The notes: a model not told the origin generated them from the letters alone. Shown: positions 1-6,597, counted from the stretch's first letter. The stretch: DNA of 8,257 nucleotides from an uncultured Coriobacteriaceae bacterium (GCA_902796975.1 CADBRF010000183.1:1-8257), one strand, 5' to 3'. A program made the numbers and translations.

Positions 1-118
1 ATTGCTGCAGTACTTCTCAGGAAAGCATCTCGTTATCGCAAACCTCTCCCCTACCAGCGCAGACAAGAACGCCGACCTCTGCATTGCGGCAAAGATCGGC
101 GATGTCATGGACTGGTAA
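1..118 (+). CDS. Sir2-family NAD-dependent protein deacylase, C-terminal end (5' partial)
   Basis: Only the last 38 codons are in the window, read in the frame starting at base 2 and ending at the TAA at 116-118. The tail contains GKHLVIANLSPTSAD followed by ADLCIAAKIGDVM. It fits the end of the Rossmann domain of sirtuins, where a strand of the type LVLIN is followed by T..D..ADL.I...IG.VL. Sirtuins remove acyl groups from protein lysines using NAD+, but the catalytic His and zinc cysteines would lie upstream of the window and cannot be checked. No convincing terminator follows; a 4-bp CGCC/GGCG pair after the stop is too weak to call. The gene points toward the toxin-antitoxin module but ends about 90 bp before it, and a separate promoter lies in between. 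The family call is an inference from a short tail. Confidence 0.6.
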   Translation, partial: LLQYFSGKHLVIANLSPTSADKNADLCIAAKIGDVMDW

Positions 119-137
119 CGCCCAGGCTGAAAGGCGA

Positions 138-168
138 ACGACATCCTGTTACTCTCTTCTGCTATCAT
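138..168 (+). promoter_or_regulatory. Promoter of the toxin-antitoxin operon (extended -10)
   Basis: TATCAT at 163-168 matches the -10 consensus at 5 of 6 positions. It is preceded by TG one base upstream (160-161), giving an extended -10. A weak -35, ACGACA at 138-143 (4 of 6), sits 19 bp upstream; an extended -10 tolerates a poor -35. Transcription would start near 174-176, leaving a leader of about 33 nt before the ATG at 208. This is one reason to reject the ATG at 169, which would lie upstream of the predicted transcript start. Confidence 0.5.
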
Positions 169-171
169 ATG

Positions 172-183
172 CCAAGCGCTTGG
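172..183. promoter_or_regulatory. 12-bp perfect palindrome, probable autoregulatory operator
   Basis: CCAAGCGCTTGG is its own reverse complement. It begins 4 bp after the -10 hexamer and overlaps the predicted transcription start, the classic place for a repressor site. Dimeric AbrB-fold antitoxins usually repress their own operon, alone or with the toxin, through such palindromes. The link to this antitoxin is inferred from position only. The site lies within the leader, so it does not encode protein if translation starts at 208. Confidence 0.5.
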
Positions 184-207
184 TGCTTTGTCAGATTGGA
201 GAGTCGT

Positions 208-579
208 ATGCCACATGCAGCAGAAAAGTTCGAGACACAGACCCTCAAAATCTCGAGCAAACGGCAGATAACAATACCCGCGCAGTGGTACCGAGACAAA
301 GGGTTCAAAGAGTATGCACTTTGCACGCTTACCTCCGAGGGCATACTCATCCAGCCGCTTGACCCCCATCCAGATGAAAACGTGATGGTAGATATCCTTC
401 GTTCTCTTATTGACAGCGGGTACGAGGGAAATGAACTTGTCGAGAAGTATTCTAAAGCAATCGCCAAGATTACGAGCATACGCGTCAAGCTTGATGAAGC
501 AGAGGAAAGCGTTAAGCACGGAGACGTAAACTCTGGTCAAGAATTCTATGCAAACCTCAGGGAAAAATATGGCTTGTGA
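208..579 (+). CDS. AbrB/MazE-fold antitoxin
   Basis: Predicted 123-residue protein, the likely antitoxin of a type II module: it would bind DNA as a dimer and neutralise the downstream toxin. Residues 13-51 fit a SpoVT/AbrB swapped-hairpin domain, with LKISSKRQITIPAQWYRD followed by the strand EGILIQPL. Residues 57-123 are charged and helix-prone (many E, K, D), and are the probable toxin-binding tail. I chose the ATG at 208 because GGAGAG at 198-203 is well placed for it. The in-frame ATG at 169 has no ribosome binding site, precedes the predicted transcript start, and would add a tail that does not look like the domain. The stop overlaps the toxin start by 11 nt, so the two are translationally coupled. 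A pairing of an AbrB antitoxin with a RelE/ParE toxin is less common than pairings with RHH or Xre types. Base composition is visibly more A/T-rich than the genes to the right, consistent with acquisition. Confidence 0.78.
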   Translation: MPHAAEKFETQTLKISSKRQITIPAQWYRDKGFKEYALCTLTSEGILIQPLDPHPDENVMVDILRSLIDSGYEGNELVEKYSKAIAKITSIRVKLDEAEESVKHGDVNSGQEFYANLREKYGL

Positions 580-877
580 GGTTATCCGCACAACAGATTT
601 CGAGGCAGATTTAGACGAAGTCGTCCGGTATCTGGCGATGACACTCGCCTCACCTGCTGCCGCCCGGAACATCGTGAATCAAGCAGAAAGAGCGGAGCTG
701 CTCGTTTCGGACAATCCATATATGTGCCCCGTCTCACAGAAACCCCTTTTTAACGCGCGGCAGTATCGCGAGTACTTTCTCCATGGCTACGTAATCGTAT
801 ACAGGACAAATGGACACAGGGCCATTTTTCTTCGGCTTTTTCATCAGTCGCAGGTCTACTGGAATAGAAATGAGTGA
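569..877 (+). CDS. Type II toxin, RelE/ParE superfamily
   Basis: Predicted 102-residue protein with the RelE/ParE layout. A first strand VIRTTDFEADL leads into two helices (about residues 11-46, including DEVVRYLA and the alanine-rich segment up to ERAELL). These are followed by strands around NARQYREYFLHGYVIVYRT and the C-terminal strand AIFLRLFHQSQVYW, which corresponds to the family's typical R.FH...Y ending. Members either cut ribosome-bound mRNA (RelE) or poison gyrase (ParE); the sequence alone does not settle which. I prefer the ATG at 569, inside the end of the antitoxin gene, because AGGGA at 559-563 is 5 nt ahead. An in-frame ATG at 548 would add seven residues. The last codons and the TGA lie inside a strong hairpin (871-903) shared with the gene converging from the right. 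Nothing looks truncated. Confidence 0.8.
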   Translation: MACEVIRTTDFEADLDEVVRYLAMTLASPAAARNIVNQAERAELLVSDNPYMCPVSQKPLFNARQYREYFLHGYVIVYRTNGHRAIFLRLFHQSQVYWNRNE

Positions 878-903
878 CAGCGTGAATGCCACGCTGGCAC
901 TCA
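871..903. terminator. Shared terminator hairpin between converging genes
   Basis: Arms 871-884 and 890-903 pair at 13 of 14 positions around a 5-nt loop (885-889); the only mismatch is A877/G897. The left arm contains the toxin stop codon (875-877), and the UPF0210 stop lies 9 bp beyond the right arm. On the - strand the hairpin is followed by a U-rich run (TTTCTATT), so it should work best as the terminator of the UPF0210 gene. On the + strand the following bases are only moderately T-rich, so termination of toxin mRNA may be weaker. Confidence 0.7.
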
Positions 904-912
904 TTGCCCTTG

Positions 913-2277
913 CTAGTTCTTGAGCGAGTTAATGGGAGCGGGGAAACGCCCTCCGCGGTGGGCAAAGACCGTGCCCGCATGGGTGTTGACCGGCATGATT
1001 GGCGCATCACCCAGCAAGCCGCCAAAGTGCAGGTTCTCCCCCGCCACATGTCCAATCGCGGGGATGACGCGAACCGCCGTAGTCTTGTTGTTGATGAGGC
1101 CGATGGCGGATTCGTCAGCGATGATGCCGGCGATGGTTTCGACCGTCGTATCGCCGGGAATCGCAATCATGTCGAGGCCAACAGAGCACACGCTCGTCAT
1201 CGCCTCAAGCTTCTCGAGAGAAAGCGCGCCATCCTTGGCCGCCTTGATCATGCCGGCATCCTCAGAAACGGGGATGAAAGCTCCGGAAAGCCCTCCGACG
1301 CTCGAGCTTGCCATGACACCGCCCTTCTTGACAGCGTCGTTGAGCAGGGCAAGAGCCGCCGTGGTGCCAGGACCTCCGCACTGGCCAACACCAATGGCTT
1401 CAAGAATCTGCGCAACGGAATCCCCTCGAGCTGGTGTTGGCGCGAGCGAGAGGTCGAGAATGCCCTTCTCGTAACCCAGACGTTTTGCAGCTTCGCGGGC
1501 GATTAGCTCACCTGCGCGGGTGATTTTGAAAGTGGTCGCCTTGATTGCCTCGGCAACCTCGGTCATGGAAGCGGTTTCGGGAAGGTCCTCGAGGACGGCA
1601 TGAACAACGCCCGGACCGGAAACGCCTACGTTGATGACCTCGCCAGCCTCGCCAGACCCATGGATTGCACCGGCCATGAAAGGATTGTCCTCGACCATGT
1701 TGCAGAACACGACGAGCTTGGCGCAGCCGATGGAATCGTTGTCAGCGGTGAGCTCTGCCGTCTCACGCACGACCTCTGCCATGCGGAGCACAGCGTCCAT
1801 ATTGATGCCAGCGCGAGTGGAGCCCACGTTAACTGACGAGCAGACGTTCTCAGTTGCGGCGAGCGCATGGGGGATGGAGTTGATGAGCCTGCGATCGCTG
1901 TCGCTCATGCCCTTCTGCACAAGAGCGGAGAAACCGCCAATGAAGTTGACGCCAACCTCTCTGCCTGCGCGGTCAAGCGCCTCTGCCACGGGCGTGAGGT
2001 CCTCTTCTTTGGTAGCGCCGCAGATCTCCGCCACCGGGGTGACGGAAATGCGCTTGTGGATAATCGGAATGCCATACTCGCGCTCGAGCTGTTCGACCGT
2101 GGGAACAAGGTTTTCCGCCGCAGTGGTAAGCCTATCGTAGACACGCTGCGACATGATATTGATGTCCTCGTGCACGCAACCACGCAGAGAAAGGCCAAGC
2201 GTGACAGTGCGGATGTCGAGGTGCTGCTGGGTAACCATCGAAAGAGCTTCGACGACTTGCTTTGAATCGAGTGCCAC
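913..2277 (-). CDS. UPF0210 / DUF711 family protein (PFL-like)
   Basis: Predicted cytoplasmic protein of 454 residues, the usual length of the UPF0210 (DUF711) family. This family is often annotated 'PFL family protein' for fold similarity to pyruvate formate-lyase; its reaction is unknown. Seen here: N-terminal HLDIRTVTLGLSLRGC (about 19-34), the segment NFIGGFSALVQKGM (111-124), ENVCSSVNVGSTRAGINMDA (143-162), and the family core SLAPTPARGDSV (277-288) with IGVGQCGGPGTTA (295-307). Near the end come GLDMIAIPGDT (367-377) and GGRFPAP (442-448). Translation should start at a GTG (2275-2277), because AAAGGAG lies 6 nt upstream and the resulting length and N-terminus match the family. The upstream ATG at 2328 would add 17 unrelated residues and lacks this site. 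In many Firmicutes the gene follows a small ACT-domain gene (UPF0237); none precedes it here. A weak -10 (TACAAT, 2334-2339) is the only promoter hint. Confidence 0.9.
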   Translation of the reverse strand: MALDSKQVVEALSMVTQQHLDIRTVTLGLSLRGCVHEDINIMSQRVYDRLTTAAENLVPTVEQLEREYGIPIIHKRISVTPVAEICGATKEEDLTPVAEALDRAGREVGVNFIGGFSALVQKGMSDSDRRLINSIPHALAATENVCSSVNVGSTRAGINMDAVLRMAEVVRETAELTADNDSIGCAKLVVFCNMVEDNPFMAGAIHGSGEAGEVINVGVSGPGVVHAVLEDLPETASMTEVAEAIKATTFKITRAGELIAREAAKRLGYEKGILDLSLAPTPARGDSVAQILEAIGVGQCGGPGTTAALALLNDAVKKGGVMASSSVGGLSGAFIPVSEDAGMIKAAKDGALSLEKLEAMTSVCSVGLDMIAIPGDTTVETIAGIIADESAIGLINNKTTAVRVIPAIGHVAGENLHFGGLLGDAPIMPVNTHAGTVFAHRGGRFPAPINSLKN

Positions 2278-2540
2278 GAGATGCTCCTTTATTTGAAATG
2301 CGCAGACAGCGCGCGAATACAAGTTCAACTCGAATTGTAGTTTATGCCGCGCCTAAACACAGCGTAAATGCCGCTAAACCACACGACCGCTCGCGCGCGT
2401 TCGCTCATAAGGCAAGACGAGGGACCGTCCGCTGTTGAACAGAACTTAAATGTCCATGCAAGGTGCGACCTTGCTTCTCTACCGGTCTTCCCGAGGGGAC
2501 AGCATTACGCCATAGCGCTCAAACAGAACCCCCAGCTAAA
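2278..2540. other. Intergenic region between the FAD protein gene and UPF0210 gene
   Basis: No gene is supported here. Next to the UPF0210 start lies its ribosome binding site (2284-2290, - strand), and further up a possible -10, TACAAT on the - strand at 2334-2339, without a good -35. A 7-bp perfect hairpin with a 3-nt loop (arms 2458-2464 and 2468-2474) sits about 70 bp past the FAD gene stop. It lacks a convincing T-tract on the - strand, so it is only a weak terminator candidate. Open frames on the + strand run from here into the 3' end of the FAD gene and look like shadows. Confidence 0.5.
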
Positions 2541-3947
2541 TCAATCTCCCGCGAGGATGCTCCGCGCCACCGAGAGACCATTTGCACTCGCCTGCTGCAA
2601 GCCGCGCGTCACACTTGCACCATCGCCCACCGCGCGGAGTCCCTTGATGTTGGTGCGGAAGTGCTTATCGACCAGAACCTTGTTGGAATAGAACTTGACC
2701 TCAATGCCGTAGAGCAGGGTCTCGTCACTCGCGATGCCCGGTTGCACGATATCGAGTGCCTCGATCATCTCCACAAGGTCCACGAGAATGCGGTGCGGAA
2801 TGACCAGAGCAAGGTCACCCGGTTCGGCGTCTTTCAACGTGGGGCGAAGCGGATTGCGCTGGAGCCGGCGGGCGTTTGTGCGGCGCCCGCGTTTGAGGTC
2901 CCCATAGGTCTGCACGAGAATCTTGCCATCGGAGAGCATATTGCTGAGTTGGGCGATATGTTTGCCATATTCAATAGGCTCATGGAAAGGTCGCGTGAAC
3001 TGCTTGGAAACAAGCAGGGCAAAGTTGGTATTGTGCGTCTTGAGGCTCTCCGATTTGTAGGCGTGGCCGTTAACCACAGCGAGCCCACCATCGTAGTATT
3101 CGGTTGAAACTTCCCCCGACGGATTGGTGCAAAAGGTGCGCACCTTGTCGTCGAACGTGGGGGTGTAGTAGATGAACTTCGCCTCATAGAGATCGCGATT
3201 GAGCTGTTCGAGCACCTCATCGCGGACCTCGACTCGTACGCCAACATCCACCTGCCCAGGCACTGACTCGATGCCGTGGTCAACGCACATATGCGAAAGC
3301 CAGTCCGCTCCTTCGCGGCCAACCGCGACAACAGTCTCGGGTGCCTCGTAGCGCTCTCCGTTATCGCACATGCAACCCCTGAACTGGCCATTTGCTATGT
3401 CAAAATCGACGACAGCAGTATTGAAAACGAGCTCAACGCCATGCTCCTCGAGGAAATGCTGCATCTTGGCATAGATCTTATAGCCCTCTTCTGTGCCGAG
3501 ATGTCGGATGGGACACTCGACAAGCTGCAAGTTCGCCCGAACCGCGCGCTTGCGAATCTCGCGAATCTCCTTTTCTTTGCCCTCGCCATAGACCTTAGTG
3601 TCAGCCCCAAAGCTCAGGTAAATCTGATCGGAATCGTGCATGAGCGAAGCTGCCTCGTCGCGCCCAAGAATCTCGGGCAGGTTTCCGCCCACATCGGGAG
3701 ACAGAGAGAGCTTGCCATCAGAGAAGGCACCTGCACCAGAAAAACCCGTGGTGATGGAGCAGGGATTGCAATGGCGGCAGACCCCGTCTTTGCGCTTGGG
3801 GCACACACGCCGCTCGATAGAACGACCCTTCTCCAAAATGGTTACACGGATACCAGGCTGTTTCGTCACGAGCTCGTATGCTGCGAAAATGCCGGAGGGA
3901 CCAGCGCCAATAATGAGGACATCGCTCGTATGAACCATATCTGCCAT
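2541..3947 (-). CDS. FAD-dependent oxidoreductase, COG2509-like
   Basis: Predicted 468-residue flavoprotein of unknown substrate. Residues 9-40 form the dinucleotide-binding fold: the strand DVLIIGAGPSG, then a second strand ending VTILEKG. It is followed by a four-cysteine motif at C49, C57, C60 and C63 (C-x7-C-x2-C-x2-C) leading into GFSGAGAFSDGKL, a segment characteristic of this family. Later come VVAVGREG (about 206-213) and, near the end, RAVGDGASVTRGLQQASANG (438-457), where the GD pair would contact FAD. Longer relatives carry an extra N-terminal domain; this copy starts almost directly at the FAD motif. The start is supported by GGAG (3953-3956, - strand) 5 nt upstream. It lies 26 bp after the stop of the 231-residue protein, so the two are very likely one operon. 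There is no signal peptide or membrane segment. The cysteine cluster could bind metal or an iron-sulfur centre, which is inference. Confidence 0.85.
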   Translation of the reverse strand: MADMVHTSDVLIIGAGPSGIFAAYELVTKQPGIRVTILEKGRSIERRVCPKRKDGVCRHCNPCSITTGFSGAGAFSDGKLSLSPDVGGNLPEILGRDEAASLMHDSDQIYLSFGADTKVYGEGKEKEIREIRKRAVRANLQLVECPIRHLGTEEGYKIYAKMQHFLEEHGVELVFNTAVVDFDIANGQFRGCMCDNGERYEAPETVVAVGREGADWLSHMCVDHGIESVPGQVDVGVRVEVRDEVLEQLNRDLYEAKFIYYTPTFDDKVRTFCTNPSGEVSTEYYDGGLAVVNGHAYKSESLKTHNTNFALLVSKQFTRPFHEPIEYGKHIAQLSNMLSDGKILVQTYGDLKRGRRTNARRLQRNPLRPTLKDAEPGDLALVIPHRILVDLVEMIEALDIVQPGIASDETLLYGIEVKFYSNKVLVDKHFRTNIKGLRAVGDGASVTRGLQQASANGLSVARSILAGD

Positions 3948-3973
3948 CTCAACTCCAATCGCGAGCCAAGTGT

Positions 3974-4669
3974 CTATTCAAGCGTCCACAGACGGGTGAA
4001 GCAGGCATCCATCTTTCGGACTACTGGACCAACATGTCCCTGGCAGGGAACAACGCCGAACTCGTCGCTCACGGAGAAGAGTTCGAGATGCGCGTCCTCC
4101 AGCAATGCAGCGTCTGCAGTCTCATGCACATCTACGGTAAATTTGAGTGTCGTGGCAAGGTCGCGCACGAGCGTATCTGCCGCGTGGCAAAGTCTGTCTC
4201 CTTCAGACAGAGCAACGAGGTGTTTATCCCGGGCAAGCCAGAGAGTACCGGGAACTTCCATGCCCTTGAGCTTGGCATTTTCAACCACAAGTTCATCCTC
4301 TGTGAAGACCGGGGCATCAACCGGCTCCTCCAAGTTGATATCCACATCTCCCTCGGGATCGATGGAAAGCACGATAACGCCATTTCGAAGCTCGTAGAGC
4401 TTGTTGTCTGCCACCCACTCCAAGCGTGAACGCACCCAAGCCTGCAGAGCCGGCCCCACATGGAAGTCTCTCAGGGAGTGGAGTCGGCGCTCGTAGAGCT
4501 GGATGGTCTTGTTGGCATATTTCCAGCGAAAGGTGATGGGGTGGGACGGCAGGTTGCGTGCTCTCCATTCCGCTTCGGTAATCCCTTCGCGTTCCGCGCG
4601 TTCTTTAATGCCGCCTTCGTCCTCGAAACCGCTCTCGATGATATTGCGCGGCATTTCATTTTCAGTCAT
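3974..4669 (-). CDS. Uncharacterised 231-residue protein, possibly class IV aminotransferase-like
   Basis: I do not recognise this family with confidence. It is a soluble, acidic protein with no signal peptide or membrane segment. The N-terminal 40 residues are charged and probably helical (ESGFEDEGGIKERAEREG, then EAEWRARNLP). The rest faintly follows class IV aminotransferases: YERRLHSLRDF (59-69) where those proteins have a substrate-side helix, a strand NGVIVLSID (96-104), GMEVPGTLWLARDKHLVAL (136-154) resembling their E-x-PG-x-N segment, and ELFSVSDEFGVVPC (196-209) resembling their EVFLTGTA..V.PV segment, ending VGPVVRKM. The region that should hold the catalytic lysine, about 34 residues before E138, has none, so if the relation is real the protein is probably not a PLP enzyme of the normal kind. 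Start: ATG with GAGGTG (4675-4680, - strand) 5 nt upstream. First gene of an operon with the FAD protein 26 bp downstream. Confidence 0.6.
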   Translation of the reverse strand: MTENEMPRNIIESGFEDEGGIKERAEREGITEAEWRARNLPSHPITFRWKYANKTIQLYERRLHSLRDFHVGPALQAWVRSRLEWVADNKLYELRNGVIVLSIDPEGDVDINLEEPVDAPVFTEDELVVENAKLKGMEVPGTLWLARDKHLVALSEGDRLCHAADTLVRDLATTLKFTVDVHETADAALLEDAHLELFSVSDEFGVVPCQGHVGPVVRKMDACFTRLWTLE

Positions 4670-4701
4670 ATGGTCACCTCAACAGTCATAGCGTCTCTGC
4701 C

Positions 4702-4710
4702 ATGATACCA
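4702..4710 (-). promoter_or_regulatory. Extended -10 promoter of the 231-residue protein / FAD operon
   Basis: On the - strand the sequence reads TGG then TATCAT, an extended -10 with 5 of 6 matches, the same hexamer as ahead of the toxin-antitoxin operon. No good -35 is present at 16-18 bp. The transcript would begin near 4695 and give a leader of about 26 nt containing the GAGGTG ribosome binding site (4675-4680). Confidence 0.42.
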
Positions 4711-4787
4711 GCCAGTCCGACATAAACTCGCAGCAAGACTCGCACCATGAGCGAGCGACGCAATGGACACGAGCAATTGCACACATG

Positions 4788-4820
4788 AAAAAACCGGCGA
4801 GGCTTGAAACCCCGCCGGTT
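4788..4820 (-). terminator. Rho-independent terminator of the radical SAM gene
   Basis: On the - strand, AACCGGCG pairs with CGCCGGTT (8 bp, 4792-4799 with 4813-4820). After one mismatch (4800/4812) two further GC pairs close a 7-nt loop. A run of six T (4793-4788 on the - strand) begins within the last stem pairs. It starts about 28 bp after the radical SAM stop and separates that gene from the next operon. Confidence 0.93.
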
Positions 4821-4848
4821 CAATTTACGTTACGCGTAGGCGCAGATT

Positions 4849-6408
4849 CTATTCGTCTACGACCTCAACGAGACCGCCATCAGCTGCTGCAAGCTCCTGG
4901 AAGCCCTTCTGCTCCTTGAACTTGTTGTAGTTGTCAACATGAACGCCAGTCTGAGTGGTGAAGTCGGACACACCCTCGGCGCACTCGGTATACCAGTCAC
5001 GGCCAATGCGGTCGAACTTCTCGAAGTCGGTGATATCGAGACCGGAAGTGCCGTCATGGCGCTGGCCAGCGCGTTCGTCATCCGGGTCATCCCAGAGCTT
5101 CTGAGCAACAGGAGCCCAAGCCTCGGCAGCAGGCGTGCACTTGTTGCAGATATCCTCTGCGCTCTCGGCATCGACGAGGTCGGTGGGCTTGGCGCCAGAA
5201 CGCTCAACCAGCATTGCAAGGCGGCCAGGGTTATCCAGCATGGGGCACGGACGCAGGAGGTTGGAGTTGAACGGCTGGTTGTTGTAGTACTCCATGAACA
5301 GCGGCTGCTTGAGGCACTCGAGCAGGCTGTGCTCGCGGATGTTGTAGTTCGAGTAGTGCGCAAAGACGCAGGGCTCGACATCGCCATTGGAGTTGATGTG
5401 AAGGTAGCGACGGCCACCGGCGATGCAGCCACCCACGAACTCGCCATCGTTCCAGAAGTCCATGGTGAAGAGGGGCTTCTTCTTGCGCATATCGCGGATG
5501 TGGTGGTACATCCGCTCGCGCTGCTCAGGGGAAACCATAAGGTCGGTGGGAGCACCCTTGCCAACGGGCATATAGGTGAAGAACCAGGCGAACAGGGCGC
5601 CCTTGTCGATCAGCCAGTCGAAGAACTCCTCGCTTGCGATGCTGTCGGTGTTGGCGGAGGTGGTGCAGCAGGAAACGCCAAAGGCAAGACGGCGCTCACG
5701 GAGGAGATCCATAGCATGGGACACCTTTTCATAGGTGCCTTCGCCACGGCGGGCATCGGTTGCCTCTGCGAAGCCCTCGACACTCATGGACGGAATGAAG
5801 TTGCCAACGCGAACCATCTCATCTGCGAACTCTTCGTCGATGAGGGTACCATTGGTGAAGGAGAGGAAGGCGCAGTCCTGATGCGCCTCGCAAAGACGGA
5901 TGATGTCCTTCTTGCGAACCAGCGGCTCGCCGCCCGTGTAGATGTAGATATGGATGCCAAGCTTGGTACCCTGGTTGATGATGTCGTCAATCTCCTCGTA
6001 AGTGAGGTTCAGACGATGGCCGTAATCGGCTGCCCAGCAGCCCGTGCAATGCAGGTTGCAAGCGCTGGTGGGGTCAAGCAGGATTGCCCAGGGAATGTTG
6101 CACTGCTCGTCACGACGCATCTGGGTCTGAACAGGCCAGGCGGAGAGAACAGCTTCGTTGATGAACGCGCGGAGAGCGACTTTCGTGGGTTCAGGATTGA
6201 GGTGGGTAACCTTTTGAAGCAGCTGGTACCAGTTGTTCTTGCTGCTGATGGCGCGGTTGAAGGCTGCGCGCTGAACGGGGAACAGATTTGCAGGTGCAAC
6301 CTTGTCAAGCATTCCCATGATGTTTTCGAGGCCATCATCGGGATGGTTGTATAGGTAGTCAATTAGCTTGTTGACACCCGCCTTCTGAAGTTTAACTTTT
6401 ACGCCCAT
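4849..6408 (-). CDS. Radical SAM protein with SPASM-like C-terminal cysteine cluster
   Basis: Predicted 519-residue radical SAM enzyme. The SAM-binding [4Fe-4S] motif is CNLHCTGC (C117, C121, C124; C-x3-C-x2-C), followed by the SAM-contacting GGEP (159-162) and LSFTNGTLID (182-191). The C-terminal part has C328IAGGRRYLHINSNGDVEPC347, a typical SPASM arrangement. Further cysteines at C388 (RPCPM), C421 and C424 (CNKC) could complete auxiliary cluster ligands. About 110 residues precede the radical SAM motif, and about 95 follow the last cysteine pair. The substrate is not evident; no short precursor-peptide gene is seen next to it, so a peptide-maturase role is not supported by context. Start: ATG at 6406-6408, with GGAGG (6414-6418, - strand) 5 nt upstream. 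An upstream in-frame ATG at 6498 adds 30 residues that do not fit. The gene appears to be transcribed alone, with its own terminator at 4788-4820 and a 659-bp upstream gap. Confidence 0.9.
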   Translation of the reverse strand: MGVKVKLQKAGVNKLIDYLYNHPDDGLENIMGMLDKVAPANLFPVQRAAFNRAISSKNNWYQLLQKVTHLNPEPTKVALRAFINEAVLSAWPVQTQMRRDEQCNIPWAILLDPTSACNLHCTGCWAADYGHRLNLTYEEIDDIINQGTKLGIHIYIYTGGEPLVRKKDIIRLCEAHQDCAFLSFTNGTLIDEEFADEMVRVGNFIPSMSVEGFAEATDARRGEGTYEKVSHAMDLLRERRLAFGVSCCTTSANTDSIASEEFFDWLIDKGALFAWFFTYMPVGKGAPTDLMVSPEQRERMYHHIRDMRKKKPLFTMDFWNDGEFVGGCIAGGRRYLHINSNGDVEPCVFAHYSNYNIREHSLLECLKQPLFMEYYNNQPFNSNLLRPCPMLDNPGRLAMLVERSGAKPTDLVDAESAEDICNKCTPAAEAWAPVAQKLWDDPDDERAGQRHDGTSGLDITDFEKFDRIGRDWYTECAEGVSDFTTQTGVHVDNYNKFKEQKGFQELAAADGGLVEVVDE

Positions 6409-6545
6409 TTCTACCTCCAAAATTACTGATATACAGCCTGCCGACTGAAGCAAAAACTGCACAAGTTGTATATTTGCAGGACACTTTAATACGTCCAAAC
6501 CCGTATGTCACGGCTCTAATCCAATGAGCGCAACCATGAATCTGT

Positions 6546-6558
6546 AACCGTTTCGGTT
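6546..6558. repeat. Small inverted repeat near the predicted 5' end of the radical SAM leader
   Basis: AACCG and CGGTT (6546-6550 and 6554-6558) pair perfectly around a 3-nt loop. On the - strand this hairpin would sit a few bases after the predicted transcription start (about 6562) of the radical SAM mRNA. It could stabilise the 5' end or serve as a protein site. At 5 bp it could also be chance. Confidence 0.3.
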
Positions 6559-6568
6559 TTGTTACTTT

Positions 6569-6597
6569 ATTCTAGGCACCCAGCAAATTTCTGTTCA
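6569..6597 (-). promoter_or_regulatory. Candidate promoter of the radical SAM gene
   Basis: On the - strand, TGAACA (6597-6592, 4 of 6 matches to the -35) is followed after exactly 17 bp by TAGAAT (6574-6569, 5 of 6 matches to the -10). Transcription would begin near 6562, giving a leader of about 154 nt before the ATG at 6408. Other -10-like hexamers occur further upstream (TACAAT at 6609-6614 and at 6663-6668), so the choice is tentative. Confidence 0.42.

Noticed and set aside
169..207. ATG at 169 as the antitoxin start
   Set aside because: No ribosome binding site, and it overlaps the end of the -10 element and precedes the predicted transcript start. The ATG at 208 has GGAGAG in place.
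2368..3107. + strand open frames between the UPF0210 gene and the FAD gene
   Set aside because: They run into the 3' end of the FAD gene in antisense, with no start signals or domain.
3276..4397. 373-codon + strand open frame crossing the FAD and 231-residue genes
   Set aside because: It runs antisense through two well-supported genes and their intergenic gap, has no ribosome binding site and no domain.
4939..6354. 471-codon open frame on the + strand opposite the radical SAM gene
   Set aside because: It lies wholly inside a gene with clear family motifs on the other strand. Its translation is rich in A, V, G, L and E with no recognisable domain, as expected from the antisense frame of a high-G+C gene.
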